Assembly: GCA_025055455.1 (NCBI GenBank)
Contig: JANWXD010000024.1
Location: 1 to 62,250, forward strand
Source of the DNA: Bryobacteraceae bacterium
Lineage (GTDB): Bacteria; Acidobacteriota; Terriglobia; Bryobacterales; Bryobacteraceae
Direction of reading: 5' to 3'
Length of the DNA stretch: 62,250 nucleotides
Positions 36,501 through 44,730 of the stretch are shown in pieces (positions within the stretch are counted from its first letter, which is position 1; each line of letters starts with the position of its first letter). The translations under genes and the position numbers were made by a program. The notes under the pieces were generated by a model that made no database searches, was not told the DNA's origin, and saw nothing but the letters and a program-made list of their open reading frames with translations.

Positions 36501-37789
36501 GAGGCGGGCATGCTGGCGGGGATCGCTTGCAAGACAGGTAAGTCAAGCGCTTGGAAAACGCCCCCTTCGTCGGCCGTCGGTCGCGCACTGCGATGGTGAG
36601 CAAAGGCGAGCGTCGAGACGATTACGTCCGCGCGGCCACGGACGAGCTCCAGTGCCGCCGGCAGCTGGTCCCCCGGGGCATTCAAACTGGAGGTGTAGAT
36701 ACACAGCGGTTCCAGACCGTGCTGCTCGAGCGCCTCCGCCAAGGCGTCCACGAAGGCCGTGTTGCCGCTCAGGAGGTGGGCACGGTAGAACAGCACGGCG
36801 GCCACGGGCCGCCTTGGATCGCGACGCGATTGCCAGTCCTCGAAGGTGGCCTGCTCGACGTCGGGCAGGTAAATTCCCGTCTCGGGCATCGCGACCGGGG
36901 GAAGCAGCGGGTAGTCAGTCCCCAAGACAGCGTTGGCGCAGAGCTTGAGCGCCTCCGCAACGTTTCCCGGACCGCCGTGAAGCAGGTATGCGGTCATCTG
37001 GTAGAGCACGGCGCCGGGGGCCGTGGACTCCCGCTCGAGATGCGGATCCAGCTCCCCCGGCCCGCTGAGCAACAGCAGGTGACGCCCGAACCCCCGCAGA
37101 TGGTCCCGGAGCTGGGGCCAACCGGGAACCCGCTCGGGCGCGCCATGCAGGCGCAGCACTGCAGCTGCGGCACGGCCCAGCGGCCCGGCCAGCAGCGACT
37201 CCATCACGCGCTCCTCCCGGACCAAGCTCAGGGAAATGCCGAGCACCTGCAACTCTGGGGGGAGCAATCCCCGAGCCCGCTCGAGCGCGATCAGGTCTGT
37301 ATCCGCGTGGGTCAGAAACGCGATCAGGCGCGGTTCGACTGCCGCAGCAGGATCCGACGCCGTGAGCTCGTGCGGCCGCACCTCCCAGTCGTAGTACTGA
37401 AACTGAAACGGCGCCAGCTCGGGGGGCGGCGGCAGGATGCGATCGGCCGCCAGCATCTGCTCGATGTAGTCGTAAAGCAGCCTCACCTGCCAGTCGGCGG
37501 CAAACGAATGAAACCACAGGGATCGGCCGTCGAACAACAGACACACGACGTTGGCCAGCGGGCAAGGCCCCAAGCAACCCGCGCGGGTGAGGTGAACGAC
37601 GTTTCGGATTTTTCGCCGCAACCACTCCTGCTTGAACAAGTCCGCAGGGATCGCGGGGTATCCTCGCTCGGTGTGCCCGCAGCAACAGCCGAACGCGCAG
37701 TACAACAGATGGGCCCGCTTTTGCACGACTTGAATGATGCGACCATCGCTGCGGGCGACGCGCTGCCGGTAGGGGGTCGTGTAGCTCAA
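33521..37789 (-). CDS. cobN: CobN-family metal chelatase large subunit with N-terminal Fe-S ferredoxin-like domain
   Basis: 1422 residues from the TTG at 37789. The first 110 residues hold a Cys-rich domain (Cys31, Cys35, Cys36, Cys37, then Cys72 and Cys76 in CLGPC) of the thioredoxin-like [2Fe-2S] ferredoxin type. The rest is the CobN/BchH-like large subunit, with its hallmark IVQLGKHGTLEWLPGKSVGL and FIINDPGEGCQAKRRAHAVI. CobN inserts Co2+ into hydrogenobyrinic acid diamide with ATP-hydrolysing partners; the ChlI-ChlD fusion downstream is the likely partner. HmuS-type CobN homologues in heme-uptake operons act on heme, so substrate and direction are not proven. Confidence 0.9.
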   Translation of the reverse strand: MSYTTPYRQRVARSDGRIIQVVQKRAHLLYCAFGCCCGHTERGYPAIPADLFKQEWLRRKIRNVVHLTRAGCLGPCPLANVVCLLFDGRSLWFHSFAADWQVRLLYDYIEQMLAADRILPPPPELAPFQFQYYDWEVRPHELTASDPAAAVEPRLIAFLTHADTDLIALERARGLLPPELQVLGISLSLVREERVMESLLAGPLGRAAAAVLRLHGAPERVPGWPQLRDHLRGFGRHLLLLSGPGELDPHLERESTAPGAVLYQMTAYLLHGGPGNVAEALKLCANAVLGTDYPLLPPVAMPETGIYLPDVEQATFEDWQSRRDPRRPVAAVLFYRAHLLSGNTAFVDALAEALEQHGLEPLCIYTSSLNAPGDQLPAALELVRGRADVIVSTLAFAHHRSARPTADEGGVFQALDLPVLQAIPASMPASTWSLSKSGLSPLETAIHVALPELDGRIITVPICFKERDAELPAPVYRAEANRCARVASFAEKLTALRRIPPAEKRIAIVLNCASGRTVKAGEAVGLDTPASLGRLLAALRSRGYTVDPWPEDPTELMHRVLSRGAYSEEHPLDELTPHRLSGAAYMEWYRHLPESVRRRVEKQWGPPLGEPHCPYRSEDDYLFSAVVFGNVLIALQPPRGYNLDPDAIYHTPDLPPTHHYLAFYRWLTAEPSAGGFGACAIVQLGKHGTLEWLPGKSVGLSQECFPDVALGAAPLFYPFIINDPGEGCQAKRRAHAVIVDHLMPPMTRAETYGALAELNHLVNEYYTLEALDPAKLPVIQKRIWELIQETELQQDLELRSRFRQDHGTHKHEWDETLTPDGVPVTLAEMSGVQVAHWIQDLDGYLCELGLAQIRDGLHILGETPPLPETLLSLTRLPNGAVPSLPGSLLQASGFDYSSLARQPGQRLPAPVLFLGRECRSHADLLEQAEAKSVELLAALETTGFRQAQVPQICDSILGATSSATMRVLDFVCEQIVPALERTCDEILHLLDGLDGRYVPAGPSGAPTRGAAWLLPTGRNFYAVDPRNVPSPAAWEIGQQLAQQVLERYRAEEGRWPETVALTLWGTSQMRTQGDDVAEVLALLGIRPVWHPVSRTIEGLEPIPLEELGRPRIDVVIRISGFLRDSIPHVVVLLDEAVELAMGQDEPPEMNYPRKHLLEFQRRHGELPLEEVEQRARFRIFGSKPGAYGCGLLEAVEAGNWTDVHDLAAIYLQWGGYAYGRDSDGVEAQEVLAERLTEVEIALQNQDNREHDIFDADDYFEFHGGLVASIRSLTGRKPKAWFGDSSRPECVVVRDLREEVLRVYRSRVVNPKWLASIRRHGFKGGLELAATVDYIFGFDATADVIPDFVWHGVAQNYAADAEMREFLMQANPWALQSICRRLLEAAERGLWQGAEPSLLEALRAGERAAADAIELAEETRKTR

Positions 37790-38763
37790 AACCGCCTCCA
37801 GATGGACCAAATCAGGTATGGCCCGCCGATGAAGGCCATCACGGCGCCGGTGGGCAACTCCGCAGGCGCTGTCACCGTGCGGGCGATCGTGTCGGCCAGA
37901 GCCAGCAGAGCGCCGCCGCCCAAAAAGGAGCACGGCAGCAACAGGCGATGGTCGGCGCTGATGAGGCGTCGCGCCAGATGCGGCACGAGTAGGCCCACAA
38001 AGCCGATCGGACCAGCCAAGGACACGGCGGCGGCCGTCAGCAGGGACCCGGCGGCGAGGCCGGCGGCCAGGACGCGCGCTGGGCGGATGCCCCGGGTGGC
38101 CGCCCAGTCCTCGCCCACCGCCATCAGGTTCAAGGCGCGTGCTTGGGCCAGCAGCACGGCCAAGCTCGCGGCGGCCACGGCCGCAAGGCTCACGATTGCC
38201 ACTGGTCGGACGGCTTCGATCGAGCCGATGAGCCACTGCGTGATGGTCATGGCGCGATGCTCGCGCGCCGCGCCGACCATCGTCAGGGTAGCGGCGGAAA
38301 AAATGGCATTGAGGGAGATGCCGGCCAGCAGCATCCGCAAGGAAGATAACTGACCCCCGGCTCGGCCCAACAGGGCGACAGCTCCGGTGACGGCCGCCGC
38401 CCCGGCCCAGGCCGCCAGCCACGTCACGGGCAATCCCGCCCATTCCGTCGCCCCCAGCACCGTCGCCGTGGCGACGGCGAAAGCCGCGCCGGAGGCGACG
38501 CCCAGGGTATAGGGCGTGGCCAGAGACTCTCGCAACAACGCTTGAAAGACAGCGCCGGCGACCCCCAGACAACCTCCCACCAAGAGCCCGAGCAAGGTCC
38601 GGGGGAGGCGTAACTCGAGCAAGATGGCGCGCTCCGGTCCCGCTTGGGCGAACGCCCGCCGCAGATCCAGGTCCGAGGGCCCAAACCAGGGTGACAACAG
38701 GCCGGCCAGCACGAAGAGAAATCCGGACAGGGCAAGACTCCGCGCCGGCTTGCCACGGTCCAT
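37786..38763 (-). CDS. FecCD/BtuC-type ABC transporter permease (transporter 2)
   Basis: 325 residues from the ATG at 38763, which shares one base with the ATPase stop. About nine membrane helices. Family segments are LRLPRTLLGLLVGGCLGVAG, TPYTLGVASGAA, AAAVSLAGPIGFVGLLVPHL and ADTIART. It forms the membrane channel for corrinoid, heme or siderophore import together with the ATPase just upstream and the binding protein before it. Its position immediately before cobN, with TTGA coupling, links import and chelation. Confidence 0.92.
   Translation of the reverse strand: MDRGKPARSLALSGFLFVLAGLLSPWFGPSDLDLRRAFAQAGPERAILLELRLPRTLLGLLVGGCLGVAGAVFQALLRESLATPYTLGVASGAAFAVATATVLGATEWAGLPVTWLAAWAGAAAVTGAVALLGRAGGQLSSLRMLLAGISLNAIFSAATLTMVGAAREHRAMTITQWLIGSIEAVRPVAIVSLAAVAAASLAVLLAQARALNLMAVGEDWAATRGIRPARVLAAGLAAGSLLTAAAVSLAGPIGFVGLLVPHLARRLISADHRLLLPCSFLGGGALLALADTIARTVTAPAELPTGAVMAFIGGPYLIWSIWRRF
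37795..37799 (-). promoter_or_regulatory. Shine-Dalgarno site that sets the TTG start of cobN
   Basis: GGAGG on the minus strand ends 5 nt before TTG at 37789. The TTG overlaps the permease stop as TTGA. No ATG or GTG in the correct place has such a site: a GTG about 20 codons further in lacks one, and upstream starts lie deep inside the permease gene. Confidence 0.65.
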
Positions 38764-39530
38764 CAGTACCGGACCCACGCTTGACCTTGATCCCATAGCT
38801 CCAGTCGGAGTCTCGGGCTCAGCCGCGCCAGCCAGGAGCGGCTGCTCACGGCTTCTTCGCGCGACAAGTCGGCCGCCAGGTTGCCGTCCTCGAGCAGAAT
38901 CAGCCGAGTGCCGTAGCGCAGGGCGAGATTGACATCGTGCAGAACGGTGACGATGAGCCGCCCCTGCTCGCACTCCTGCCGCAACAGCTCCATGACGGCG
39001 AGCTGATGTTCCACGTCGAGAAAGGTGACGGGCTCATCGAGGAGCCAGATCTGCGCTTCCTGGGCCAGGCAGGCTGCCAGGAACACGCGCTGGCGCTCGC
39101 CGCCGCTGAGCGTAGAAATGCGCCGGTTGCGAAACTCCGTAAGGGCGAGCCGCTCGAGGGCGCGGAGGCAGGCGTGCTCGTCGCGCTCGGACTCGAACCA
39201 GTGCTCGGCGCTAGCATAGCGCCCCATCAGAACGATCTGCTCGACCGTGAAGCCGAGCTCGGTGCGCTGAAGCTGAGGCAGGTGGCAGATCCAACGCGGA
39301 CGCTGGCGCGCCGGGAGGGTGGCGAGCCGCTGCCCTGCCACGCGAATCTCCCCAACGGACGGCGCCAGCAGGCCGGCGAGCAAGTTCACCAGCGTGGACT
39401 TGCCGGAGCCATTGCGTCCGAGCACGGCGATCATTTCGCCCCGGTGCGCTTCGAGACGGCTCAGGCGCAGGCAAAACTGGTAGCCGCGGCGAAATTCGAC
39501 TTGGGTGGCCTGCAGGAGTGGTTCCGTCAT
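38763..39530 (-). CDS. ABC transporter ATP-binding protein, BtuD/FecE type (transporter 2)
   Basis: 255 residues from the ATG at 39530, an ATGA overlap with the binding-protein gene. Walker A GRNGSGKS (38-45), the Q-loop in CHLPQLQ, signature LSGGERQR, Walker B with WLLDEPVTFLDVEH, and the H-loop in TVLHDVNLA. Gln-rich loops and MGRYASAEHW match the vitamin B12/iron-chelate importer class. It powers the permease encoded next. Confidence 0.93.
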   Translation of the reverse strand: MTEPLLQATQVEFRRGYQFCLRLSRLEAHRGEMIAVLGRNGSGKSTLVNLLAGLLAPSVGEIRVAGQRLATLPARQRPRWICHLPQLQRTELGFTVEQIVLMGRYASAEHWFESERDEHACLRALERLALTEFRNRRISTLSGGERQRVFLAACLAQEAQIWLLDEPVTFLDVEHQLAVMELLRQECEQGRLIVTVLHDVNLALRYGTRLILLEDGNLAADLSREEAVSSRSWLARLSPRLRLELWDQGQAWVRY

Positions 39531-40480
39531 CGGTGTGTGCCCCGGATCATCGCGGCTAACCGCTCCAGTACTGCCAGCACGCGCGGTCCGGGCCGCAACA
39601 TCCAGTCTTCGGTTAGCGCCACGACCCGGCCCGCGCGCACCGCGGTCAGTTCGCGGCGTTGCAACCAGGGTTGCAAGAGTCGCGCTGCCAACGCATCGCG
39701 CTCCCGTTCCTCGGCGGTCGTGGCGGAGGCATCCAAGATGAGCTCCGGGTCCCACGCCAGGATGGTTTCCAGCGACACGCGGGGGGAGCGGGGCAAATCC
39801 GGACCGACCACATTGACCGCGCCAGCCACTTCCGCCAGCGCGCCGAGCCAGGATTTCGGCCCGACGACGATGACGCCCCGCAGCGCGTCCGGCTGTCGGC
39901 CCACCACGATCAGGGTTCGGGGCCGACGGGGCGGGGGACGGTGGCGCAGCGCCTCCACGCCCTCCCGAATGCGGATCACCATTTCTTCGGCCTGTTGTCG
40001 TCGCTCAAGTGCCTGCCCGACCTGGAGCAGGGAATGGAAAACGTCCTCAAGCGAGTCCTGCTCGACGACGAGCGTGCGGAGACCCAAGGCCTCCAGACGG
40101 TTTCGCAGGTCGCCCCGATACCCGTGCAGGAGGACCAGATCGGGCCGCAGGGCAGCGATGCGTTCCGGATCCGGACGGGTGTAGGTGCCGATCCGGGGCA
40201 GGCGGAGGACATCGGGCGGATAGTTGCAATGTGCCGACACGCCCACCACCCGACTGCCTGCCCCCAGGGCGAAGACGGTCTCGGTCAGCGAAGGCGCTGT
40301 GGTCACGATGCGCGAGGGTTGTGCGAGCCCGTGCCCGGCCGTCGCCCAAAGCAGCGCGATGAGGCACCCGTGGCGCAGCTGCGGAACCCCAGTCGGGCGA
40401 CGGCTCCCGACAGCTGCCGACTGCGGCGGAGCCGCATGCCGCTCGACGTCAGTTGCCGATTTGGATCCCCACCAGCGCAT
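39527..40480 (-). CDS. BtuF-like periplasmic corrinoid/metal-chelate binding protein (transporter 2)
   Basis: About 317 residues if the ATG at 40480 is used, which overlaps the receptor gene by 32 nt. No other ATG, GTG or TTG stands between there and the hydrophobic signal (CLIALLWATAGHGLAQ), so the n-region would be unusually long. The mature part is PeriBP_2 class III: RIVTTAPSLTETVFALGAGS, CNYPPDVLRLPRIGTYTRPD, RPDLVLLHG and a late DPELILDASATT segment. It would deliver the ligand to the transporter 2 permease. Confidence 0.82.
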   Translation of the reverse strand: MRWWGSKSATDVERHAAPPQSAAVGSRRPTGVPQLRHGCLIALLWATAGHGLAQPSRIVTTAPSLTETVFALGAGSRVVGVSAHCNYPPDVLRLPRIGTYTRPDPERIAALRPDLVLLHGYRGDLRNRLEALGLRTLVVEQDSLEDVFHSLLQVGQALERRQQAEEMVIRIREGVEALRHRPPPRRPRTLIVVGRQPDALRGVIVVGPKSWLGALAEVAGAVNVVGPDLPRSPRVSLETILAWDPELILDASATTAEERERDALAARLLQPWLQRRELTAVRAGRVVALTEDWMLRPGPRVLAVLERLAAMIRGTHR

Positions 40481-42893
40481 AGCGGCCCGGCGCGCGCCAG
40501 CCGTTCTGATAGTAGGTGCGGTCCAGAACATTCTCGACTTTGACGAACACCCGCGCGAATTTCGTCGAAGATTCCCAGATGCGGTAGCTACTCGTGAAAT
40601 CGACTTTAGTAAATCCGGGGAACCGGAAGGCTCGCGAGCGGTTGACGGCGAAATACGAGTTGAAATATTCACCTTGCGTGTAGATATCAGCGTTGGTCTC
40701 GAACCGCCGCCCCCACTGCTTGAAAACGACCAGCGAGGCGGTATGCCGAGGCACCTGGAATACACGGAAGAAGCCGCGCACGGTAATGTCCCGATCCAGG
40801 TTGGCATTGGTGTACGTGTAGGCGCCATTGAGGATCAGACTGCGGCTGGGGCGTCCCTCGACGCCGAGCTCCACGCCGCGGCTGATGCCTCCGCTGCCGT
40901 TGATATAGCCGACCGTGCGGCGGTAGGGGTCGGTTTGCGGGCGAATCGCGCCGCTCGAGTCAAAGGCCGTGATGGAGACCACTCGGATGTAGAACCAAGT
41001 CGCGGAGAGCCGGAGACGGTCGCTCCAGAGATATTGGTCCAGGCCGGCATCCACAGAATTGTAGCGGTCGGGCCGCAGCAGAGGATCACCGTAGGGAGTG
41101 AATTCGACGAAGGCCCCGGCCGGGTTGGCGCTGAAGCCGCCGCCGAAACGTTCGTACAGCGACGGCGCCCGGTAGCTGTTGCCGGCATGCACCCGGAATT
41201 TGGTCCCCGTGGACGGCGCCAGGTAAGCCAGGGAGAAGTCGCCCGTCAAAGCGCTGGGGGGCGCGTCAATCGGCACGCGATCGTAGTTGTTCGCGGTGCC
41301 GGTCAACTGGAACCGGGGGCGCCGCAAGCTAAAGAACTGGCCCCGGCCGGATAGGTTAATTTGGAGTTTACGATCCAAAAAGGCTGCTTGCAGGGCGGCG
41401 TAACTCGCCAGGGCGCGTTGCGTGATTTCGGTTTGGGTCGCCACCCGGCGCGGCGCCGGCAGGTTGTTATCCTGACGATCGAAGTAGCGCTCGCGTTCCC
41501 ACTCCAAGCCGCCCGAAAACGTCAGCCAGCGGGTGGGTAGGGCATGGAGCCGGGCGTCCACCGTGTCGATGTCGCCCACGTAATTGCCGAAGTTGGCCGC
41601 CGCCGGCTGCGGGCTGAGACCGGCGGGGCCATTTTCGAAGATGCGGGACGTGTGGACGCGCTGGTAGCTCGCTTGCAGGTTCGCTTGGGGACTGAAGTGG
41701 TGCCGGAACAGTGCGGCCGTGGTCCCAAACCGCGAGGAGCGGCGGTTATCCGGATCGTCGCGCCCCGGCAGGAGCGTGATCCCGCGGTAGTCGGGCCGGC
41801 TACCGGCCAGCAGCAGGCGCACTTGATCCGGGGGCAGAATTTGGGCCGGGATGACCCCGTCGGCGGGGAAATTGGCAGCGGGAACACCGGTCGTGCCCGG
41901 GCTAATGTTCAGCTGAACGAAATCATCGGACGCCCAAAGTCGCCCGCTCAGGCTGGTGCGCGACGCCAGGTCATAGCGGCCGAAAAATTGACCACCAGTG
42001 CTGCGGTTGGCGTCGTTGCCATCCACGCCCTCGGAGACGTTCAGGTGAAGGAGGCCGGCCGAATACCGGAACCGATTGTCCCGATAGCCACCACTGGCGC
42101 CCACCCGGCCGCGGAACAGGCCCAGGCCGCCTCCCTCGAACAAGAGGTGGCCGCGAAAGGGCGAACCGCCTTCGTGGGTGATGACGTTGATGGCCCCGCC
42201 GACGGCGTTGGTGCCGTAAATCGAGGAAGCCGAACCGCGGAGCACCTCTAAGCGCTCGACCTCGATCAGGTTCAGCGTCGAAACAAACGAAGTCGCGTCT
42301 CCTTGCGTGGTCGAGGCGTCGCGGAACCGCAGGCCGTCGATGAGGACCGCCGACGCGTCCGGCCGCACCCCACGGATGCGAATCGTCGTGAAAGCTCCCG
42401 GTCCCCCTGTGCTGGAGATGAGGACGCCTGGCAGGGGCCGCAAGGCTTCCGCCAGTGAGAACTCGTCGCGGCGGTCGATCTCGGCCGCCGTGACCAGGCT
42501 GGTCGCCTTGGCTACCTCGTCTGTGGTTTGCGGCAAAGCGTTCGCCGTCACGAGGATGGTTTCCGACAGACCGTCCAGTTCGAGACGGATCTCGACCTCC
42601 TGCTGGTCAGCGCGTTGAAGGTGCACCACTTGCACCCGATCCCGAAATCCGCTGGCGGACACTTCCACGTACATCGGCCCAGGCAGAAGGCCGTCTGCGC
42701 GGAAGCGGCCGCTTTCATCCGTCACCAGGCGGATGTCACCCGTGGCGTCGGTGCGGTAGAGCCGCACGCTGGCCCTGCCCACTCCGCTCCCTTGCGGGTC
42801 AAGCACCCGGCCGACGAGGGTCACGCTATCTTGCGCGGTCGTGAGCATGACTCCGAGCATCCACAACGCACAGACGTTTACGATCCCTCGCAT
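40449..42893 (-). CDS. TonB-dependent outer-membrane receptor (BtuB-like)
   Basis: 814 residues. Signal peptide 1-20; residues about 22-110 are a carboxypeptidase-regulatory-like Ig domain (GRVLDPQGSGVGRASVRLY), common in acidobacterial and bacteroidal receptors; a TonB-box-like ETILVTA near 112; then the plug (LRPLPGVLIS, IRIRGVRPDASAVLIDGLR, VERLEVLRGSASSIYGTNAV) and the beta barrel. Between two B12-type ABC importers and under a cobalamin riboswitch, it is most likely a corrinoid receptor. It overlaps the ATPase gene upstream by 16 nt. Confidence 0.9.
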   Translation of the reverse strand: MRGIVNVCALWMLGVMLTTAQDSVTLVGRVLDPQGSGVGRASVRLYRTDATGDIRLVTDESGRFRADGLLPGPMYVEVSASGFRDRVQVVHLQRADQQEVEIRLELDGLSETILVTANALPQTTDEVAKATSLVTAAEIDRRDEFSLAEALRPLPGVLISSTGGPGAFTTIRIRGVRPDASAVLIDGLRFRDASTTQGDATSFVSTLNLIEVERLEVLRGSASSIYGTNAVGGAINVITHEGGSPFRGHLLFEGGGLGLFRGRVGASGGYRDNRFRYSAGLLHLNVSEGVDGNDANRSTGGQFFGRYDLASRTSLSGRLWASDDFVQLNISPGTTGVPAANFPADGVIPAQILPPDQVRLLLAGSRPDYRGITLLPGRDDPDNRRSSRFGTTAALFRHHFSPQANLQASYQRVHTSRIFENGPAGLSPQPAAANFGNYVGDIDTVDARLHALPTRWLTFSGGLEWERERYFDRQDNNLPAPRRVATQTEITQRALASYAALQAAFLDRKLQINLSGRGQFFSLRRPRFQLTGTANNYDRVPIDAPPSALTGDFSLAYLAPSTGTKFRVHAGNSYRAPSLYERFGGGFSANPAGAFVEFTPYGDPLLRPDRYNSVDAGLDQYLWSDRLRLSATWFYIRVVSITAFDSSGAIRPQTDPYRRTVGYINGSGGISRGVELGVEGRPSRSLILNGAYTYTNANLDRDITVRGFFRVFQVPRHTASLVVFKQWGRRFETNADIYTQGEYFNSYFAVNRSRAFRFPGFTKVDFTSSYRIWESSTKFARVFVKVENVLDRTYYQNGWRAPGRYALVGIQIGN

Positions 42894-43684
42894 AAGGCTT
42901 CCTCCCTCCTTGGATGAAAAATCACATATGGGGTACCGGAACCCGCCCGACCGATCTCAGTGCGCACCTGGAAGACGGACGTCAGCACCGGGTCCGGCAC
43001 ACCCTCCCTGGGAGAGCCGTCGTGGACGCAGCGGCCCCGGTCGAGCACCACCAGCCGGTCAGCGAAGCGCAGCGCCGAGGCCAGATCGTGCGTGGCGACG
43101 ATGACGCCACGTCCCTCGGCCGCGAGCCGGCGTGCCAGGACAAAAAGGTCCAGAGCGTGCCGAACGTCGAGATTGGCGGTGGGCTCATCGAGCAGCAAGA
43201 ACTCCGGCTCAGCCGCCAGCCCTCGTGCGATGGCCACGCGCTGTTTTTCGCCGCCCGAAAGCGTGCTCACCAGGCGAGCCGCTAGCGGGGCTAGGTCGCA
43301 AAGCTCCAAGCTGCGCGCGACGGCGGCGCGGTCAGCGCCGGCCGGAGGGCTCCAGCGCGAGCGATGGGCGTACCGTCCCATGGTGACCAGCTCCTCGACG
43401 GTGAAAATCCCGTCGAAGCGGTTCTCCTGTGGCACGAGCATGATCTGCCGCGCCAGGGCGCGCCGCGACAGGGAGAACACGGAGACCCCGTCATAGCGCA
43501 CGTCGCCGCGATCGGGGCGCCAGAGGGCGCAAAGCACGCGCAACAGGGAACTTTTGCCGCTGCCGTTCGGGCCCGCCAGCACGTGGACCCGGCCCGGGGC
43601 AAAGGACAGGTCGATGTCGGAGAGAATCGGCCGTCCGCCCCGCACCAACGTCACGCCGTGTACTTCCAAGGTCGCCCTCACCAA
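42878..43684 (-). CDS. btuD: ABC transporter ATP-binding protein, BtuD type (transporter 1)
   Basis: 268 residues. Walker A AGPNGSGKSS (37-46), MLVPQENRFDGIFTVEELV with the Q-loop, signature LSGGEKQRVAIARGL, Walker B with LLLDEPTANLDVRH and the H-loop ATHDLASAL are all intact. It pairs with the permease just upstream (7-nt overlap). It belongs to the B12/heme/iron-chelate importer class, and the riboswitch favours corrinoid. Confidence 0.92.
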   Translation of the reverse strand: MVRATLEVHGVTLVRGGRPILSDIDLSFAPGRVHVLAGPNGSGKSSLLRVLCALWRPDRGDVRYDGVSVFSLSRRALARQIMLVPQENRFDGIFTVEELVTMGRYAHRSRWSPPAGADRAAVARSLELCDLAPLAARLVSTLSGGEKQRVAIARGLAAEPEFLLLDEPTANLDVRHALDLFVLARRLAAEGRGVIVATHDLASALRFADRLVVLDRGRCVHDGSPREGVPDPVLTSVFQVRTEIGRAGSGTPYVIFHPRREEALCEGS

Positions 43685-44730
43685 GCCCAGCCCTCGCGAT
43701 GGCGCCGCAGCAGCAACGCGATGAAGAGCGGTCCGCCCACCAATGCCGTGACCACCCCGAGGCGAATCTCCAGGGGCGGGCGGAGCGTCCGCGCCAGCAG
43801 GTCACAGGCGAGCAACAGGATCGCTCCGGCCAAGGCGCTGGACGGCAGCAGCCAGCGGTGGGACGATCCGAGGATCAGACGCATGGCGTGGGGGGCCACC
43901 AGCCCCACGAAGCCGATGACGCCGGCGACGGCCACGGCCGCGCCGGTCAGAATCGCCGCGCAGGCGATGAGAACCCGCTTGACGGTCTCGACCTCGACAC
44001 CCAGCGCAGCCGCTGTTTCTTCGCCTTGCTGCATGAGATCCAGTTCGCGGCAGTAGGTGGCGGCGCACACCAGCCCGATACCAGCAAACGGCAGGCACAG
44101 CCACACGTGGGTCCAGGTGCGCGCCTCCAGGCCGCCTAAGGTCCAAAACAAAATCTCCTGCGCCACTTGCCAATTCGTGATCTGAAGCGAAAGAATCAAG
44201 CCGGCGGCCGCCGACAGCAACGAGCTCACCGCCACCCCCGCCAGCAGCAGGGTGGGAATCGGTGTCACGCCGCCGCGAGTCGCCATGGCGTAGACCGTGA
44301 GCAAGGCCAGGAGCGCGCCGGACATCGCCGCCAAAGGCAGGGCGATCGGTTCGGCCGCACTCCAGCCCATGGCGAATGCCACCACGGCGCCGAAGACCGC
44401 GCCGGCGCTCGCCCCCGTCAGTCCCGGCTCGGCGAGAGGATTCCGGAACAAGGCCTGGAGCACGGCGCCCGCGACGGCCAAGGCCGAACCCACGAAGGTG
44501 CCGACGACGACCCGCGGCAGGCGCAAATCCCACACCACGGCGAAGTGGACCGGCTTCAGGCCCGAAAGGTCCACCAGGCCCTCGGGCAGCAGGCGGCCAG
44601 CGAGCACGCGCAACGTGGTGCTGGGCCGCATCCCCGTCGGACTCGCCAGCACCGCCGCGACGAGCAGCCCGCCCAGAACTAGTGGCGCCACCGTGAAAAA
44701 CAGCCAGCGTCTAACTTGCTGCCTGCTCAT
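43678..44730 (-). CDS. btuC: FecCD/BtuC-type ABC transporter permease (transporter 1)
   Basis: 350 residues with about nine or ten membrane helices. WDLRLPRVVVGTFVGSALAV, NPLAEPGLTGASAGAVFGAV, AGVIGFVGLVAPHAMRLILG and ACDLLARTL are FecCD hallmarks. It overlaps the binding-protein gene by 20 nt and the ATPase gene by 7 nt, as expected for one transcription and translation unit. Confidence 0.93.
   Translation of the reverse strand: MSRQQVRRWLFFTVAPLVLGGLLVAAVLASPTGMRPSTTLRVLAGRLLPEGLVDLSGLKPVHFAVVWDLRLPRVVVGTFVGSALAVAGAVLQALFRNPLAEPGLTGASAGAVFGAVVAFAMGWSAAEPIALPLAAMSGALLALLTVYAMATRGGVTPIPTLLLAGVAVSSLLSAAAGLILSLQITNWQVAQEILFWTLGGLEARTWTHVWLCLPFAGIGLVCAATYCRELDLMQQGEETAAALGVEVETVKRVLIACAAILTGAAVAVAGVIGFVGLVAPHAMRLILGSSHRWLLPSSALAGAILLLACDLLARTLRPPLEIRLGVVTALVGGPLFIALLLRRHREGWAW

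Noticed and set aside
36551-38353. 600-codon plus-strand open frame antisense to cobN and the permease
   Set aside because: Its translation is Arg/Gly/Gln-rich with no domain and mirrors the codon pattern of the real minus-strand genes; long antisense frames are common at this GC content.
37790-38572. Extended N-terminus of cobN (about 260 more residues)
   Set aside because: This part lies wholly within the permease gene in another frame, is Arg/Gly-rich, and the TTG at 37789 has a well-placed ribosome site.
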